In this document: positions 35,073 to 48,512 of the stretch, piece after piece
How the letters are laid out: every line of letters starts with the position of its first letter
How positions within the stretch are numbered: position 1 is the first letter of the stretch
Assembly (NCBI GenBank): GCA_014706385.1
Contig: JACGZH010000011.1
Span: 620,001-684,000 of the forward strand
Direction of reading: 5' to 3'
Source of the DNA: Phaffia rhodozyma
Lineage: Eukaryota > Basidiomycota > Tremellomycetes > Cystofilobasidiales > Mrakiaceae
Length of the DNA: 64,000 nucleotides
Translations under genes and position numbers: made by a program
The notes under the pieces: generated by a model
Seen by the model: only the letters and a program-made list of their open reading frames with translations
Told to the model about the DNA's origin: nothing
Databases searched by the model: none

Positions 35073-36511
35073 CCATGATGGAAAAAAGTATAATAGATAT
35101 ATGTGATTTTCAAAAGGTATGCGTTTTGTGGGGATATGTGTTTATCAGAACAGAGCAGAGACAAGAAAAGCCAAGGAGGGAAAGGAAACACGCTGGGGTT
35201 TACCCGGCCTAAACACACGTCAAAAAAGGCCAGAGAGCCAAGCTGCTCGGTCTTTGAGGAGCAACAACAAACAAATGAGGGGGAAGATCAAAATATTATC
35301 GGCAAACTATCGTCCGAAGGAAGCTGCTGATTCCAACGGATACAAAACTGTGCTTTTCTTCTTTTTGTCTTTTTATTATTATTTTCATTTCTTTGGAAAC
35401 CAATGATACTATTCGTGGGTCCACTTGGCGAGATTCTCCTGGAAGCAAAATGAATTGATAACAAAGATTCAAGGAGAAGGAGAGAGAGAAAAACGTTCAG
35501 GCAATTGAACACAACCACTCCAACCCAAAAGCAGATAGAGCGATGGACGAAATCCAGAAAGAGATAGACCATACATGTGCGTGTATGACGTCTCGGTTGC
35601 TCAGCTTTCCACTTGGCCAGTGGCCGCATGTCCGATCGACCTCGTCATCGGACCCATCATCCAACCCGTGCGAGTTGGTGGTCGATCTGCTTTCATCGCT
35701 TTTTGTCATGTACCCGGAATAATTCTCCGTTCATGTCATTCATTTATCCACGGCTTGGAACCCAATGATCTTCTAAGCCTAACCGACCGATCGACACGAC
35801 GCACGGGTAACAAACGAGCCCGTTCAGCAGGACCGTCCTCAATTGGTTACACGACGATTAGAGTGGACCAAACAGAGCACTGCGAAGCACTACAAAACAC
35901 TATAAAGCCCTATTAGAACCGCGCAGTCGGCAACAAGAAAAGAGCGAAACTTTCCCAAACCGGCGTAACCGACCGACCGAGGAAGGGGTCCGTGCATGAA
36001 ACCCGCGAAACCTGCCACCACACCATACCGCCTCTGGGTGAACAGACCGGCCGCTCCCATCGCGTTTCCCTTTTTTGCCCGTTTCCATTTTTTTCTCTTC
36101 CCCTCTCCTCGGTTTCTCGCTTCAGCTTCAGCCGGTATCTTTGTTGTTATTTATTCTTCGTATTCCCGGTCGTTCCAGTGTATCCGTCGATCTCACTCAC
36201 GTATACATCCTCCATCCGATCATCTCCTCTTCGTTGTCGTGAAGGAGAGATATCCTGAAAAGGGTAGGACAAGGAGATACGACCGAGATCAACCATCAAT
36301 CACTCATCTGTCCACCAAAAGTTTGGCTGTTATACCCTATCCTTCTTTTTCCCTTTCTTTCTTTTTTTTTTCTTTTCTTTTCCTTATTCTTTTCTTTTTT
36401 TTCCCTGTTTTTTTCTGTCTTCTTCCTCTGGGGTTTTAACCTCTTTTTCCCATTGTTGTGCTTCGCTCATCGTCCTTTAGCTGTCATCCCTCGCCTTCTT
36501 GAGCGTCCATC
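35073..36511. other. Intergenic region upstream of SNF5
   Basis: 1.4 kb tandem spacer. The stretch 36335-36440 is a long T/C-rich tract just before the SNF5 start, likely its transcribed leader or core promoter. Other open frames in it are short and biased; I see no gene. Confidence 0.5.
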
Positions 36512-39500
36512 ATGATGCCCGACCTTCGTCAGCAAGGCGAACGCCATCCGTCACAACCTCCAATCAACCAGCAGTGGAACAATCAATTCTCGTTCTCCCC
36601 GACAGCCCAGCAGGCATTATCACCTTCGACAAGCTCACAGTTTCACCAGCAGCAGCAGCTGCAGCAACAACAGCAGCAACAGCTTCATCTGCAACAGAGG
36701 CAACAATACTTGCAACAGCAGCAGGCCCAGTATCAGTACAATCCATCCGCTCACCAAGGCTCACCTCCACCCGGTCAGCCTCATCTATACTCATCCGCCT
36801 ATCAACCCTTACCGGCTGCTTCATCATCTTCATCCTCAACACCTCTCCGTCAACAGCAACCTCATCTACCGGAAAATTCCAATCCGCAACGACCAAACTC
36901 GTCGTCAAATCCTCCCACGAATCAACAGAGACCACAGCAGGTCTCGTCCCTGATGTCGATCCCCCCGCCAACCAACCTTCCTCCGCTTCCTCCGCCGAAT
37001 CCAAAGCTTCCGATATTGCTTCCTCCGGATCAGCTGCCGCCGTGGGCCAGACCTTACGCCAACCAGCCGGCTGTCCTTCAGGTGTTGTTCAGAGACAGGC
37101 CACCGGTTCTACACGTAATCGGTAAAATGATGGTCGCGTCCGGTAGGTCTCACGAAGGTATTCCCGGCTTTCCTGGCTCGTCCAGACAGCACCCAGGTGC
37201 CATCCCTTCAGGCGTAGTCCAACAGCAGAGGGTACCTATCGGGTCTGCAGGCAGTCCTCCGCAGAGCACATCGGTTGATCCACGTCCTAGTTCTTCATCC
37301 GGACGACCGACCTCGACCGTGCCGACCCAGCTTGGGCCAATCCCTCCCGATCAGGGATTCCTTCCTCCTGTATTGCCTGTCTCTTCTGTCCAGACCCTGT
37401 CCTCTCGTCCTTCGTCATCCCAATCCCAACTAACCTCGCAGCGCGTCGCCTCCCTGTCCGCGGTACCTCACCCTTCAGCCTCTACTCCGACTTCATCATC
37501 TCCTGCATCTGCGAAGCCTATAGGATCCTCTCCAGGTCCTATCCTTGGACCAACTCGATCAAACAGCACGGTTGCCTCGGACTGGATGGCTTCTCTACAG
37601 AACGCGACTCCTGGCTTGCCCGTCACTCGGGTCGAACCTCTCCCTCTGAACATGGAACTCAAGGACTCGACGTTTGGTGGATTACTTCCTGCATTGACTG
37701 AGGCAGAGATCCGACAGATCAAAAGGTGGCTCGAGAAAGACAAGACGTACGCCCTGGCTTGCGAAACCGACAAGGAACGTAGCCGGGCGCTGCTTGACAT
37801 ACTGAGGGCTAGACCGGGAGGTTTGGTTCCTCCAGGTTGGTGGGAAGGGGATGCATCATCAGACAAGCGCATGTCGATAGATAGGTCTAGCAACAGAACT
37901 GAAGGCCTCTCCGTCGTTTGGCCAGAGCTCAAACGTTCGAGGAAAGAGGAAGGATTGAAAAGAAAAGAAATCAGATTGTTGGTTCCTTTTCTCTGGCTAC
38001 TTTTTTGCGCCTTCTCTTCCTGCTCACCATCACTTGGGAATCTTTTTAAAAATTCTGATAGCACAAAGACTCAGATGAAGACAGTCGCGAACGAAGAGGA
38101 GCACCTCGTACCGATCCGTATAGAGATCGATCATGAACCCATCAAGTTCAGAGATACTTTTACCTGGAATGCTTCTGGTAAGCTCTCCTTTTTAGATTAA
38201 CATACACACGACTATCTGTTCACACAACGAAAGCGTATATTGATCTGATCAATGATTTTGATCTTCAACAAAAACTCAGACCGTGTGGTAACCCCAGAGA
38301 TATTTGCTCAAACGCTCGTTGACGACTTCCATCTCCCTCAGCTATTCCACTCGAAGATCGTCAGTTCAATCAACGAACAGCTGGCAGAGTACCGCTCGGT
38401 GTTTTCTCTATCTGCAAATGTCGTCGGTAGCTCGGCCAATCCGACAGTAAAGGGAGGAAATGCTCATAATGGAACGCTTGATGAAGAGAGTAGCGCGTGG
38501 TGGGTTGGGTGGAAGGAAAGAACCCAGAGTAATAGACGAAAGAGAGGATGGAAGCAAGTGGAGCTATCAGCAGGTCCTGGAGGAGATCTAACCAACCAGA
38601 AAGAAGGCAGGCCGCTCACCGCTGGGGAGCTCAGTCGAGGACCGGACGAGAGGCAGGTTGGATTCGAGGACATGAGAATTCTTATCAAAGTACGTCGAGG
38701 CTGTCGTTGATGTTGTCTGTCTGGAGTTCTTGCATGTATCCGAGAGCTGACATCGTATCTTTTGCGCGTTCCAATCGATCTCTACATCCCTAGCTCGATA
38801 TCACTATTGGGAGTCTTAACTTGTTGGATGCGTTTGAGTGGGATGCCAACGGATCAGACAGCATGATCGAGCAGTTTGCGGAAGTGTATGCTAGTGATCT
38901 CGGGCTTGCCGGAGAATTCAAGTAAGTCTTTTGATTCCTTGCCAGGTATTCAAGCCTGGGAGGGTTTTTCTAGATGATCTACTGCGAGTATACTAATATT
39001 CGATGTTCGGATATCCCCTTCATCACTCTTCATCCTAGAACTGCCATCGCGCATGATATTCGAGAGCAAGCCCAAACGTACATCAAGTCTCTCGTGCTTG
39101 TCGGCCACCCCTTCGATGGAACGCCTATCTTGGATGATGACCTTCGGGTCGCTTTTCTGCCCTCACTCGTCAACGTCGTCCGGAGCGAAGATATTGCCGA
39201 TGCGTCCTTCACCCCTATCTACCGAGAGCTTGATCCTGTCGAGATGGACACGATGGACAAGGAACGCGAGAAGGAGCTGAGACGAAAGAAGAGGCAAACC
39301 AGAGGAAGACGAGGCGTGAACCTGCCGGATCGTGATCCAAAAGCGACCAAGCGGTCAATTCCTAGCCTGGGTCTGCTAGACGAGAATGGTAATTTGATGC
39401 CAATCTCCATGGCACCGAAGATGGTGCCGGTCATACCTCCGCCACCGGTGCTTCCATCGAAACGGGCGGCCGCAAGACTCGCTTCGGCTAGTATTGCCTC

Positions 39501-40694
39501 TCTCGCCAAAGAGGATAGGACGAGTCCTCAACCGATGCCATCCTCCCCTCCTAGGATCCAAACGTCGCCACCTCCGTCATCGCCACCGACATCCGCTAGG
39601 GAAACCCCTACATTCTCAGCTCCCCATTACCGAAAAGATCTCTTGTCCGCCACCGCCAGTAACAACAGCGTCATTAGCAACAACAATAACAACAACGTCA
39701 ATGATAACATAAGTAACAACAAGAAGGATTATCGGAAGAAAGGGCCGGGCCCGGGAACACATTCAAAGATATCGCTCAAACAAGCCGGTCGACCGAGCTC
39801 TGGTCGGAAGAGACAGTTTTCATCCACGTCTTCCAGCCAGTCTGGTCAGACTGGCAAGTCGTTGCAGCAACAATCCGCATCTTCCCCACATGGTGATTTC
39901 TCTCCGGACGCAGCCTCCCCAGACTCGCTATCCAGTTTGCCAACCAGTCCAGAGTTCAACCATCTTCGACCTACACAATCAGAATTAGATACATTGAAAA
40001 ACAAAGACCCAGTCAGTTTATCGCCTTCACCCAGATCGCTTGATCAGCCAGACATGGCCTTGACTGGAAGAGGATCAGAGCGTGATTCGGAAACATCATC
40101 AATACCACAGCCTCAATCGATACCTCCGCCGTTAACATCTCCGCCGCCCCCACCGCAACCCTTACGCGTTGAAGAGATGCGGCCGACAGTGTCGGCAAAT
40201 ATGAACGGTTATGTGAAACCCTTATCTGCAACTCGTCCGGTATGTACTATTCCTCTACCTTCCTTATGTTTCCGTATGAGTGCGCGTATTCCAATCGCTG
40301 ATTTTGTTCTCGTGTATGCTTCAGGCTCCCCCACCTCCTCCAAGCTGGATCGCGATCGCGGCCGACTCGTTAAGAAAGCGATATCCCGACGATAACTTCC
40401 AGATAATTCCTAAGCCGAGGAAAAATGTACTGCCTTCGACGCCAGTGACAGAATGGAGAATCAAATGCGTTCGTTGCTTCTTGTTTGCACACTCATGTCT
40501 TATGCTTGAATCATCAGACTCTGATCACCTCACTGTCGTCTCCATATCCAATACAGTTTGATTGCCCTGGAAAGGTTTATGATCCTGGTGTCGGTCCAGA
40601 ACTGGATAATTTTGTTGTTCACCTGAACAATAGGAGCCATCGAGGGAACGTGAGCGCCCGGCTAAGCGCTTTGGCCGCTGGTGGTTCCGTCTAA
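36512..40694 (+). CDS. SNF5: SNF5/INI1 subunit of SWI/SNF-type chromatin remodeller
   Basis: Core subunit of SWI/SNF (SMARCB1 in animals) that engages the nucleosome acidic patch and activators. The ATG at 36512 opens a Gln-rich region (36645-36730) and long Pro/Ser-rich segments. The SNF5 domain starts at EHLVPIRIEIDHEPIKFRDT (about 38098) and holds two repeats: RPT1 (DRVVTPEIFAQTLVDDFHLP) and RPT2 (LLDAFEWDANG, QFAEVYASDLGL, IAHDIREQAQTYIKSLVLVG). An insert of about 80 residues (RSVFSLSANV to RQVGFE) separates the repeats. After a basic segment (KELRRKKRQTRGRRGVNLPD) and a disordered region, the C-terminus has KCFDCPGKVYDPG and LNNRSHRGNVSARL. A probable stop-free intron lies at 37978-38061. 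Sfh1/RSC is an alternative paralogue assignment. Confidence 0.93.
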
Positions 40695-41040
40695 TTGTGA
40701 TTTGTATATAGAACGATGTGGATAGAGAGAAGGAGCTGGTTAAGATGGTGTTCTTGTACATGGTGTTGATTGTATTCAAAATTCTGGTCTCTCTCCCTCT
40801 CTTCCCTTATCGATCGTTATGTTTGTATTGTGAGGATGAAATTTCTTTTTAAGTTTCGAATTGAGCTACCCCAAACAAAAGCCCAGGCATCTGGGCAAAT
40901 TTGGGGAAACCTTCTGGCACACTTAGAGATCGTCCTCTTTTCCGAAGACGAACCATCCCCATCTCCCTTTTTTTCTCTTCTTACCATACCTTCTTCCTTC
41001 TCCTCGGTCCAATTGACATCATCTTTCTGTAAGACCACTC
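40695..41040. promoter_or_regulatory. Spacer upstream of SEC16
   Basis: 346 bp between SNF5 and SEC16 on the same strand. It is T/C-rich close to the SEC16 start; I see no gene. Confidence 0.45.
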
Positions 41041-44000
41041 ATGGACGACTCTCAGTCAGGTCCTCCACCAGATCCGGTAAAACATACAGACGATCCGTCT
41101 GATCTACAGATAGAGATCAAGAATTCCGCTGCCTCTCATTCTCCGGAAGAGCCTGAACCTTCTTCTCATGAGGTTCGTGCTGACTAGGAAACTGTCCCTC
41201 CGGACCTTTATTCCTTCACTGATTAGTTGCTTTCCATGCTGGACAACTTACTCAACTCTTTACATCTTTGAACGTTTGAAACCATGCTTCCGGGGTGTGT
41301 GTGTATCACCCAACTCATGAACTCATGACAGGCCACGAACGAAGTAGTCCCTCAAGATCTTTTCACACAAGACCCGTTGGACTTTGGTGAAGAACCGGAT
41401 GGGTGGGAAGAAGAACTTAGTCGAGAGATCTCGATTGAGCCTTTAGGACTTGTAGAGACCGGAACGGATGACCAGGTGGCCGCGTCCGCTGAAATCCCTT
41501 TCGATGAGGACTCGGCCGGCACCTCGTTTGATCTTGAGCAAGAATCAAGCAATAATACGGTGCCGGTCGTGGCCGAGGTCGAAGTCGAGGTCGTGGAGGA
41601 AGTTCAGCCTATAGAGCTCAGTCGCGAAGTGGAGGAACAGACATCACAGGCAGAGAACATTGTTCAACCAACCGTATCAGACTCGATCCCGTTCGATGAT
41701 GAGACCTTTGATTCTGGGTTTAATCTTGGAGAGGAGCTGGGGAACGAGGCGTCCTTAGAGCCTACGGCTGGCTTGAACGATGGGTCATCATTTGCGCGTG
41801 ATCTGGTCGGCGCCTTACCCGATCTTAACGATGTTCGTCGGACTTTCTTCTACATCTCATCTGGCTGATGAGGCTGTTCGTATAAAGATTATGATTTAAC
41901 TTTCCGAAATGTACATCATCTATTCTTCTAATAGGCTCCAGCCAACAATGCTTGGGAGGAAACTACAGTGGACCAATCGCCCGCCAACTTTTTTGACGAA
42001 GAGGTGTCGGACTACCCGACATTCGACCTGCCTAGCTCCCCTTCGCCTCCGCCTCCGCCTTCCCCCCCACCTGCGATGGAACCGGCAGTTCCTCCGACTA
42101 TAAAAAGAACCGTGACTGCAAACCCATACGCCTCCAGACTGCCTTACAACTCAGGTCCCCAAGCCGTCAACTCGGCTCCATCGCTCCCTAGTCAGGTTTC
42201 TCTGTCCTCTCCTCCTCAAGCACCGTTCTCGCCTAGTCTCTCGCCATTCGCAGCCGCTCCACCTCCCAGACTAGTCAAATCCCCCAATCCATACATGTCT
42301 CCGAACCCGTACTCATCGCCTAGCTTGGGAAACAACCCTTACGCGGCGTTTGCATCTCCTTCTCAGCCTAGTTCAGGATATTTCTCATCTTCTCCACCTC
42401 CTTCCTCTTCGCCAGCGTTTGCGGCTTCTGCTTCTCTCATGTCTGTCGCTGCTCCTCCACCTGTGGACGCTGCTCCTCCGCCGCCACCGCCACCGCCACC
42501 CGCTCGCTCGACCTCGGCCGTGTATGCCCCTCCGCCTGCCGTCCGATCAGCTCCTCCGCCAGCTCCTCCTCCATTCGCTCGGCCTCCTCCTCCTCCCCCA
42601 GCTGCCTCTAGCTACTCTCCGTATCGATACGCGTCGCCGGTCCAAACATCTGTGTCTACACCGAAATCGCCTGCTCATGGACAGATAGCTCCGGTCGCTA
42701 CTTCTCCCTCTACCCCCTCATCCCCTCAAACTACACAACCAAGCCTGGTTGCTTCTCCTCCTTCTCCTCCATCAGTGCCCTCCTCTTACACGCCTTCGTC
42801 TTCTTTTGTCCCTCATCCCACATCTATACCAACTCATTCATTTGCACCCCCTCCACCTTCATCTGCATCGACCTTCGTTCCTCAGCCCCAGCCGTCCGCT
42901 CCTACGCAACCCTCGGCATACGCACCTCAAGTGCTTCACGATGCTACCGAGGACCATCTCGGTCGAGGTCGAGAAACTTTCAAGAAGGTTCCAGTGTTCA
43001 GCTTCGGATTTGGTGGTCGGTTCGTAGTATGCTACCCGTCCCTTGGAGTCGGAGGAGGGTACGGTGCGTTTGGAACCGGCCTGCACGGAGAAGGCGATCA
43101 AGGAGATGGACGGACGATCCAAATCAAAACGATGGCCGACGTCAGCCCTGAATCTGGTGAGTTGATGTCTGCATGCCATTTTGATATTCTTGTCACCTCT
43201 TCAGAATGAGAACAAGACTGACAACGAGTGTAAACCTGTTTATGGCTTCTCTTTTTCGATCAAATTACTTCAAGACATTTCTTCCCCTTCTTTCCCTGGA
43301 CCACTATTTTTGGATCCTGCCACGATTAAGAACGCGGCGGGCGAAAAGGCCAAGAAGGCATCAGTCCTAGCTTACATAGACAATCAGGCTTCGGAAATTG
43401 AACAGGGACTCGCCTGGGTGAAAGGCAAGGGTGACGAGATAAAGTTTAGAGACCAAGAAGGAAAGGCGATTTTACTTCGGTTATTAGCTGTGATGATCGA
43501 GAATGAAGGCAGATTGATGGGAAGGTTTGTCACGTTCTCTTACATTTTCGCGTCGTTCAGTAGCGCGCGAGCCTGAGTGTGTTGAGCTCATTTTTACCTG
43601 TCTTTAGTGATGCGGCCAAGGATTCTGTTCGGGCAATCTTGATGCCGGGCCATACATCATCTGCAGCTGGAACTAATCTCACTCGAGCCAACACTCCGTC
43701 CCTCGGAAGCTTCCGCTCTGGTTCTCCTGTCGTGGCCCTGACTTCTACATCTTCCTACGCCCCTCGTACCTCCATGGACTCTGACTCTGGCGGATTTACT
43801 CAGCCCCTGTCTTCCAAATCTTCGGCCTTAGATCAGCTTTCGACTCTGCTCGTCCAAGGCGAGAGAAAATCTGCTGTCGAGTTTGCCATCAAAGAGAAAC
43901 TCTGGAGCCACGCATTGATTATCTCAAGCAGTGTTGATAAGCAGGCTTTCGCTGAAGTTGTCAAGGCGTTCACTCGTTCAGAACTGAGTGGACATGGAGG

Positions 44001-46099
44001 GAGTACCGGAAAGAGCCGGGATGCATTGAAATTGACGTACGATATGTTTGGGGGAGTCAATCATGGTTCGTTCTCTTGTCAACAACCCCTCCTTGTCTGC
44101 CGCAGTTCGTTTCAAAGTCCTAACAGGATGCTTATTCCTACTGTTATAGGGCTTCCATCAGCTACGGTGTCGACTGGGGCATTTGACCAAACTGCTGTGA
44201 GCAGTGATTGGAGAGAGGTGGCCGCGATGATTTCTGCTAACCGAAGCTTAGGAGATACCGAAGCCCTTATCTCATTAGGAAACTCTCTGGTGACTAAGGG
44301 TTGGGTCAACGCCGGACATGTCTGCTATCTTCTTTCGAACACACCTCCGCCTCTTAATCCACTGGGAGGACCTTTGGCTCCTCGTGTGCATCTTTACACT
44401 ATGTCAACTCACCCAGGTAGACATATCGATCTCGACGCAGTCATCATCACCGAGCTCATCGAGTACGCCCTGTCTCTCATTCCAGTTTTGAAGGGACAAG
44501 AGCCCTTCAGGGGTATCGACTATCTCCAGCCGTACAAGTTGCTCCATGCCTTGACTTTGGTCGAATCTGGTGATGTCGCGAGAGCCCAAAAGTACTGTGA
44601 TGCTATCGCTGCATCCCTCAAGCTTTACAAAGCCCCATCTGCATCGCATACTCTCCCTTTCTTGAGTCAGCTTCAAGAACTATCTCAAATGTTGTCAGGA
44701 ACATCCAGCAACGATTCTACTGGCTCGTGGATCTCGCGAACAGTCACCAAACCCTCATTAGATGGATTTGGCTCATGGTTCGAAGGCCGCTTGACAAAAT
44801 TTGTCGCTGGCGAGGACGGCACAGCTTCCCCCTCCAATTCAGAACTTGCCATGGCCTCCTCTTCTGTCAAGCCAATCGGCTCTGGCGGTTCGGCTCCTCA
44901 GAATAACGGATCTTTAGCCCCGATCGGTCCCTTCTCTCACTACAACTCGATTTCGCCCGGTCCTTCGTTCGCAGCGCTCTCTCGTCCCCCATCTACGGAC
45001 AACATCTACTATCAGCCTAGTTCGTCTTACGCGCCTTCAACGGCGTCGATTTATCAGCCCGCTGGAGAATCGTATACGCCGTATGAGGCGGAAAGCGTGT
45101 CTGTAGAGGAATCCAAAGAGGGTTTATCGGCTTATCGACAAAGTAGAGAGGTCGAGGGCAAAGATGATGTCCATCAGGACGATGATGACGATCTCGGGCT
45201 AGGCAATGCTTCTAGAAAGAAGAAAACAAACAAGGCCGCTGTAGAATCTGAAGAGAGCAAGGATGATGGGAAGGACGAGAAGAGAGAAGAGGAGAAGAAG
45301 ACGGATGGTAAGTCGCGACGTCATGTGTAAATATCGGAACTATCAACAGAGTCTCAACTGACATCATTGAACCAAGCAGAAGCCAAACCGGCCGCCGGAG
45401 GTTCTTGGCTCGGTAGGCTGTGGGGCGGAAAGAAGACAGATTCTACTCAAAGTCCTACCAAGTCTGCTCCTATCAAGGCCAAGCTTGGAGAAGAGAGCGC
45501 TTTCTACTATGACAACGATCTCAAGAAATGGATTAACAAGAAAGTTCGTGATAGATGTATTTCTTACATGTATTTCTTCTATTTATTCAACCACCATCTA
45601 CTTTTTGATAATGTAGGCTGGGCCAGAAGCCGAAGCTCCTAAACCACCTCCGCCTCCTCCCCGGGCTCAGACAATGTCACCCGCATCCTCTTCTCAGCGG
45701 GCCCCTCCGCCTTCTTCCCTTCGACAATCGTTTTCTCCTCCGCCTATGAGCTCAAGTGCGCCTGCTCCGCCTAGCGGACCTCCTCCTCGGAGCGCATCCG
45801 CAACACCTGGAGCTCAACCCAGCCCGCTGGCCGGGCCACCTGCAGGACCACCCTCCAGAGCAGGTAGTGTACCACCACCTAAACCAGGTGTTGTGGACCC
45901 TACGGCCGATTTGCTAAGCCGAATGGGAACACCTACAGCGGGTGGTACGGCCGCCAAGAAAAAGAATTTACGATCTCGATATGTGAGTGTGACCAATCTT
46001 TGTACTGTGTTCTGCTTTGAGTCTATGTAATTTCTTTTGAGTGCAACTGACGAGTTCACTTCTGTTGATTGCTGGTTGGAATAGGTTGAAGTCACTTGA
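41041..46099 (+). CDS. SEC16: COPII coat assembly protein Sec16
   Basis: Scaffold that organises COPII at ER exit sites. The ATG at 41041 (MDDSQSGPPPDPVKHTD) opens an acidic N-terminal region (WEEELSREISIEPLG, SIPFDDETFDSGFNLGEEL). A very long Pro/Ser-rich stretch follows (about 42020-42930). The conserved central domain begins with KKVPVFSFGFGGRFVVCYP (about 42985-43040). The ancestral coatomer element continues with LLVQGERKSAVEFAIKEKLW, SHALIISSSVDKQAFAEVVK, WREVAAMISANRSLGDTEAL and KYCDAIAASLKLY. The C-terminal conserved block is KLGEESAFYYDNDLKKWINK (about 45480-45540), followed by Pro-rich sequence. A small last exon (46085-46099) encodes VEVT. About seven introns. Confidence 0.94.
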
Positions 46100-46372
46100 G
46101 TATTGTATACTTGGGAATTATATAGTCCAATATACCAGTTTCCCTCTAATCTCTCTACTAATGCTTTGTTTAACATTTCCTAATTTTTTCATGTCTATCT
46201 ATCTTAACATTCTTTCTAACATCCTACAATCTGTTCTCTGCGTGATGTTTATTCATGATTCTTTGATTCTCCGGCTCTGGTTTCAAAGACACGTTTACGT
46301 ATATCATTGTACATGACAAGAGGCTGATTAGAGGAGCATATGCGAATAACAATCTGAAAGACAGAGTTCCTT

Positions 46373-48512
46373 TCACATATCACTAAAGAAATTGCCTCGC
46401 TCGGCCTTCTCCTCTTCTTCCCTGTTGGCAACCAACTCTTTCTTTTTCTTCTTTCTTCGCTCAGGCTCAGGACTCGGTCGCCTAACAACCTTTTCCTCCT
46501 CCTCTTCCTCCTCCTCCTCTTCTCCTTTACCATCACCCCCATCAGCGCCCATGATGACATCCTCTTCGCTGCCGCTCTCGCCTTCGCCCTCTTCCTCGTC
46601 CTCATCATCAGACTCGTCGAAGATGTCTCGGATGTCTGTCAGTTTGCAAACTTCGTCATGAGAGGCCGAACCAAGGATTGTGCTATCACGTGAAAGCGCG
46701 AGTCGTTCGATTGGGTAATCTTCATGATGGGCTATCACTCCCACTGTTGACAAGGGGAACACATATTAAATCAGTCAAAAAGAAGACGTGAAGAGAGGAA
46801 GAAAGGAGGGCTCAGAAAGGGAAAGAGGAAGGGAACGTACTGAATTTGGTAGGTAGGATGGATACTATACGGATCATTCCACTGGGTAAGATGATATACA
46901 GACAAAGGAAAAACATGTTGGGTCAGGTTATACTTTTAGCTCAAGGGTCACCACAGATCTATGGTCAAAGCAGAAGCCCTTGAGTGCTTCTCTGGGCTTT
47001 GCCTGTCTCATCCCTTCTTTCCCTTTCTCTTCGACCACGATAAGGACATACTCTGATGAACCGGTGGCGACGATATCTTCAGATAGTGGAACTATCGTTT
47101 CTATCGAGTCGGGATGTCTATTCAACAAAAAGATAGAAGCGCGTCAGGAAATCGACCAAAAAAACAAGAGGGAAAAAGAGGAATGAAAGAAATGATCACC
47201 CCGGGATCCTATCAACACAATCTCTGTAACCTTTGGTCTTGTCCCAAACGGAGAGAATACCCATCGATGAACCAGTGAGGACTTTTGCTCCGCTGTTCGA
47301 GGAGAAACGGAGTTTTAGTTAATACTTAGAACGCGGTTTTTCAAGATTTGAAAAAAAAAAAACAAAAAAAAACAAAAAAAAAAACAGGGAGGAATCGGTT
47401 GAAACGGGGGCACGAACTTCTTGATGGATACACAACTTAGAAGCTCATCATCTTGACTTTCGGATACCGAAAGCGGCACAGCTTTGGACGTTCGGATATC
47501 GATCACTGATAGCGTTGCATCCGAACTGATCCAACCAAGATGAGACCAGACGAAACAGAGAGAGGATGTAAGTAAACATAAAGAAGGTTGATGGGTACGG
47601 AGGAGAAGGCGCACGAAGTAGTGAGCAAGTGTTTCTTGTCATCAAAGTACAAAAAGTCAGTGATAACATCCCAGTGATGAGTAAACGATTTCTGCGCTGT
47701 CGGTCCAGTCGGTTTGATTCTGGGATCCCAGAGCTATGATGAGAAAGTTCTCTTGCTCACTTCAGCTTTCGGACATAATCTCTTTTTTAAGGGAACTAGG
47801 AAGGAGAACTCACCTTCACAACACCATCATCATCCCCAGTGACGAGACATGACGGAAGAAGATACGAGACCCGATTGATAGGTGCTCTACGTGAGAGAGA
47901 AGATATTGTCAAAATGACAAGATAAATCAAATGAGCGGTGAGCCATGAGAATATAAGCACACTTACTCATGGGCTTCAGCGACGGTAGAGACGACTTGGC
48001 CTGTGACTGTATCGATCACACTGTTATCAAAGAACATCAAAAAGCAATAGATGAATGATACGTATATCGTAGGCAAGGTAAGTCAAAACAACAAGGGTAA
48101 AGACGGACTTGAGTGCCTTTTCTTTTCCTACAGAATATAACAGATCCCCCTCGAAATCCAAGGCCAAGCTCCGACAGCTCTTCCGAGTCGGCCTAACGGA
48201 GAACGCTTTCTCGTATGTGATCTCGTCTGGCTCTCCTAAAGTGTAGTTGAAAGCCTTATTTTTGTACGTTTGTGTTTATAAGTTCAGTCCATGGCTCAGG
48301 TGAGTCAATCGTTCTTCCCTATAGACATGAGTAGGTGATGTTTCTGGCTCTCGAGCTCAACGGACGAGTCCGATCGTCTTTGATAGAAGCAAGCAATGGT
48401 GTTTCCTGACCTTGATCTCTCCAGTGAGCAGAGCGGTGTATAAAGTATTATGCTTAGGATGAAACACCAGGTCAAACACCTGATTTTTGAGGTGAATATC
48501 AGTCGAGGCCAT
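46373..48512 (-). CDS. JIP5: WD40 ribosome-biogenesis protein WDR55/Jip5
   Basis: Nucleolar WD40 protein needed for ribosome biogenesis. The ATG at 48510-48512 begins MASTDIHLKNQVFDLVFHPK, then NTLYTALLTGEIKV, the standard Jip5 start. Successive small exons carry WD blades: RSCRSLALDFEGDLL, IDTVTGQVVSTVAEAH, PSCLVTGDDDGVVKLWD, DSLFVL-like segments, SSDATLSVIDIRTSK, TGSSMGILSVWDKT, and DILSGSSDG-like VIVGEE. The last exon reads VAIHHEDYPIERLALS-like VIAHHEDYPIERLALSRDST, then ILGSASHDE, an acidic Asp/Glu run, and a basic C-terminus (RRKKKKKELVANREEEEK) ending GNFFSDM. The IAHHEDxPIERLALS block and acidic-basic tail are diagnostic of the family. At least nine introns; one holds an A-tract series (47351-47384). 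Blade sequences in the middle were read by eye and are less exact. Confidence 0.88.
47351..47384. repeat. Poly(A) with interspersed C in a JIP5 intron
   Basis: Three A-runs separated by single C residues. On the transcribed strand it is a long T/G tract inside an intron. Confidence 0.8.

Noticed and set aside
40440..40694. GATA-type zinc finger at the SNF5 C-terminus.
   Set aside because: Only one CxxC (KCFDCPGK) is present; the second pair is lacking. It is a conserved tail, not a full GATA finger.
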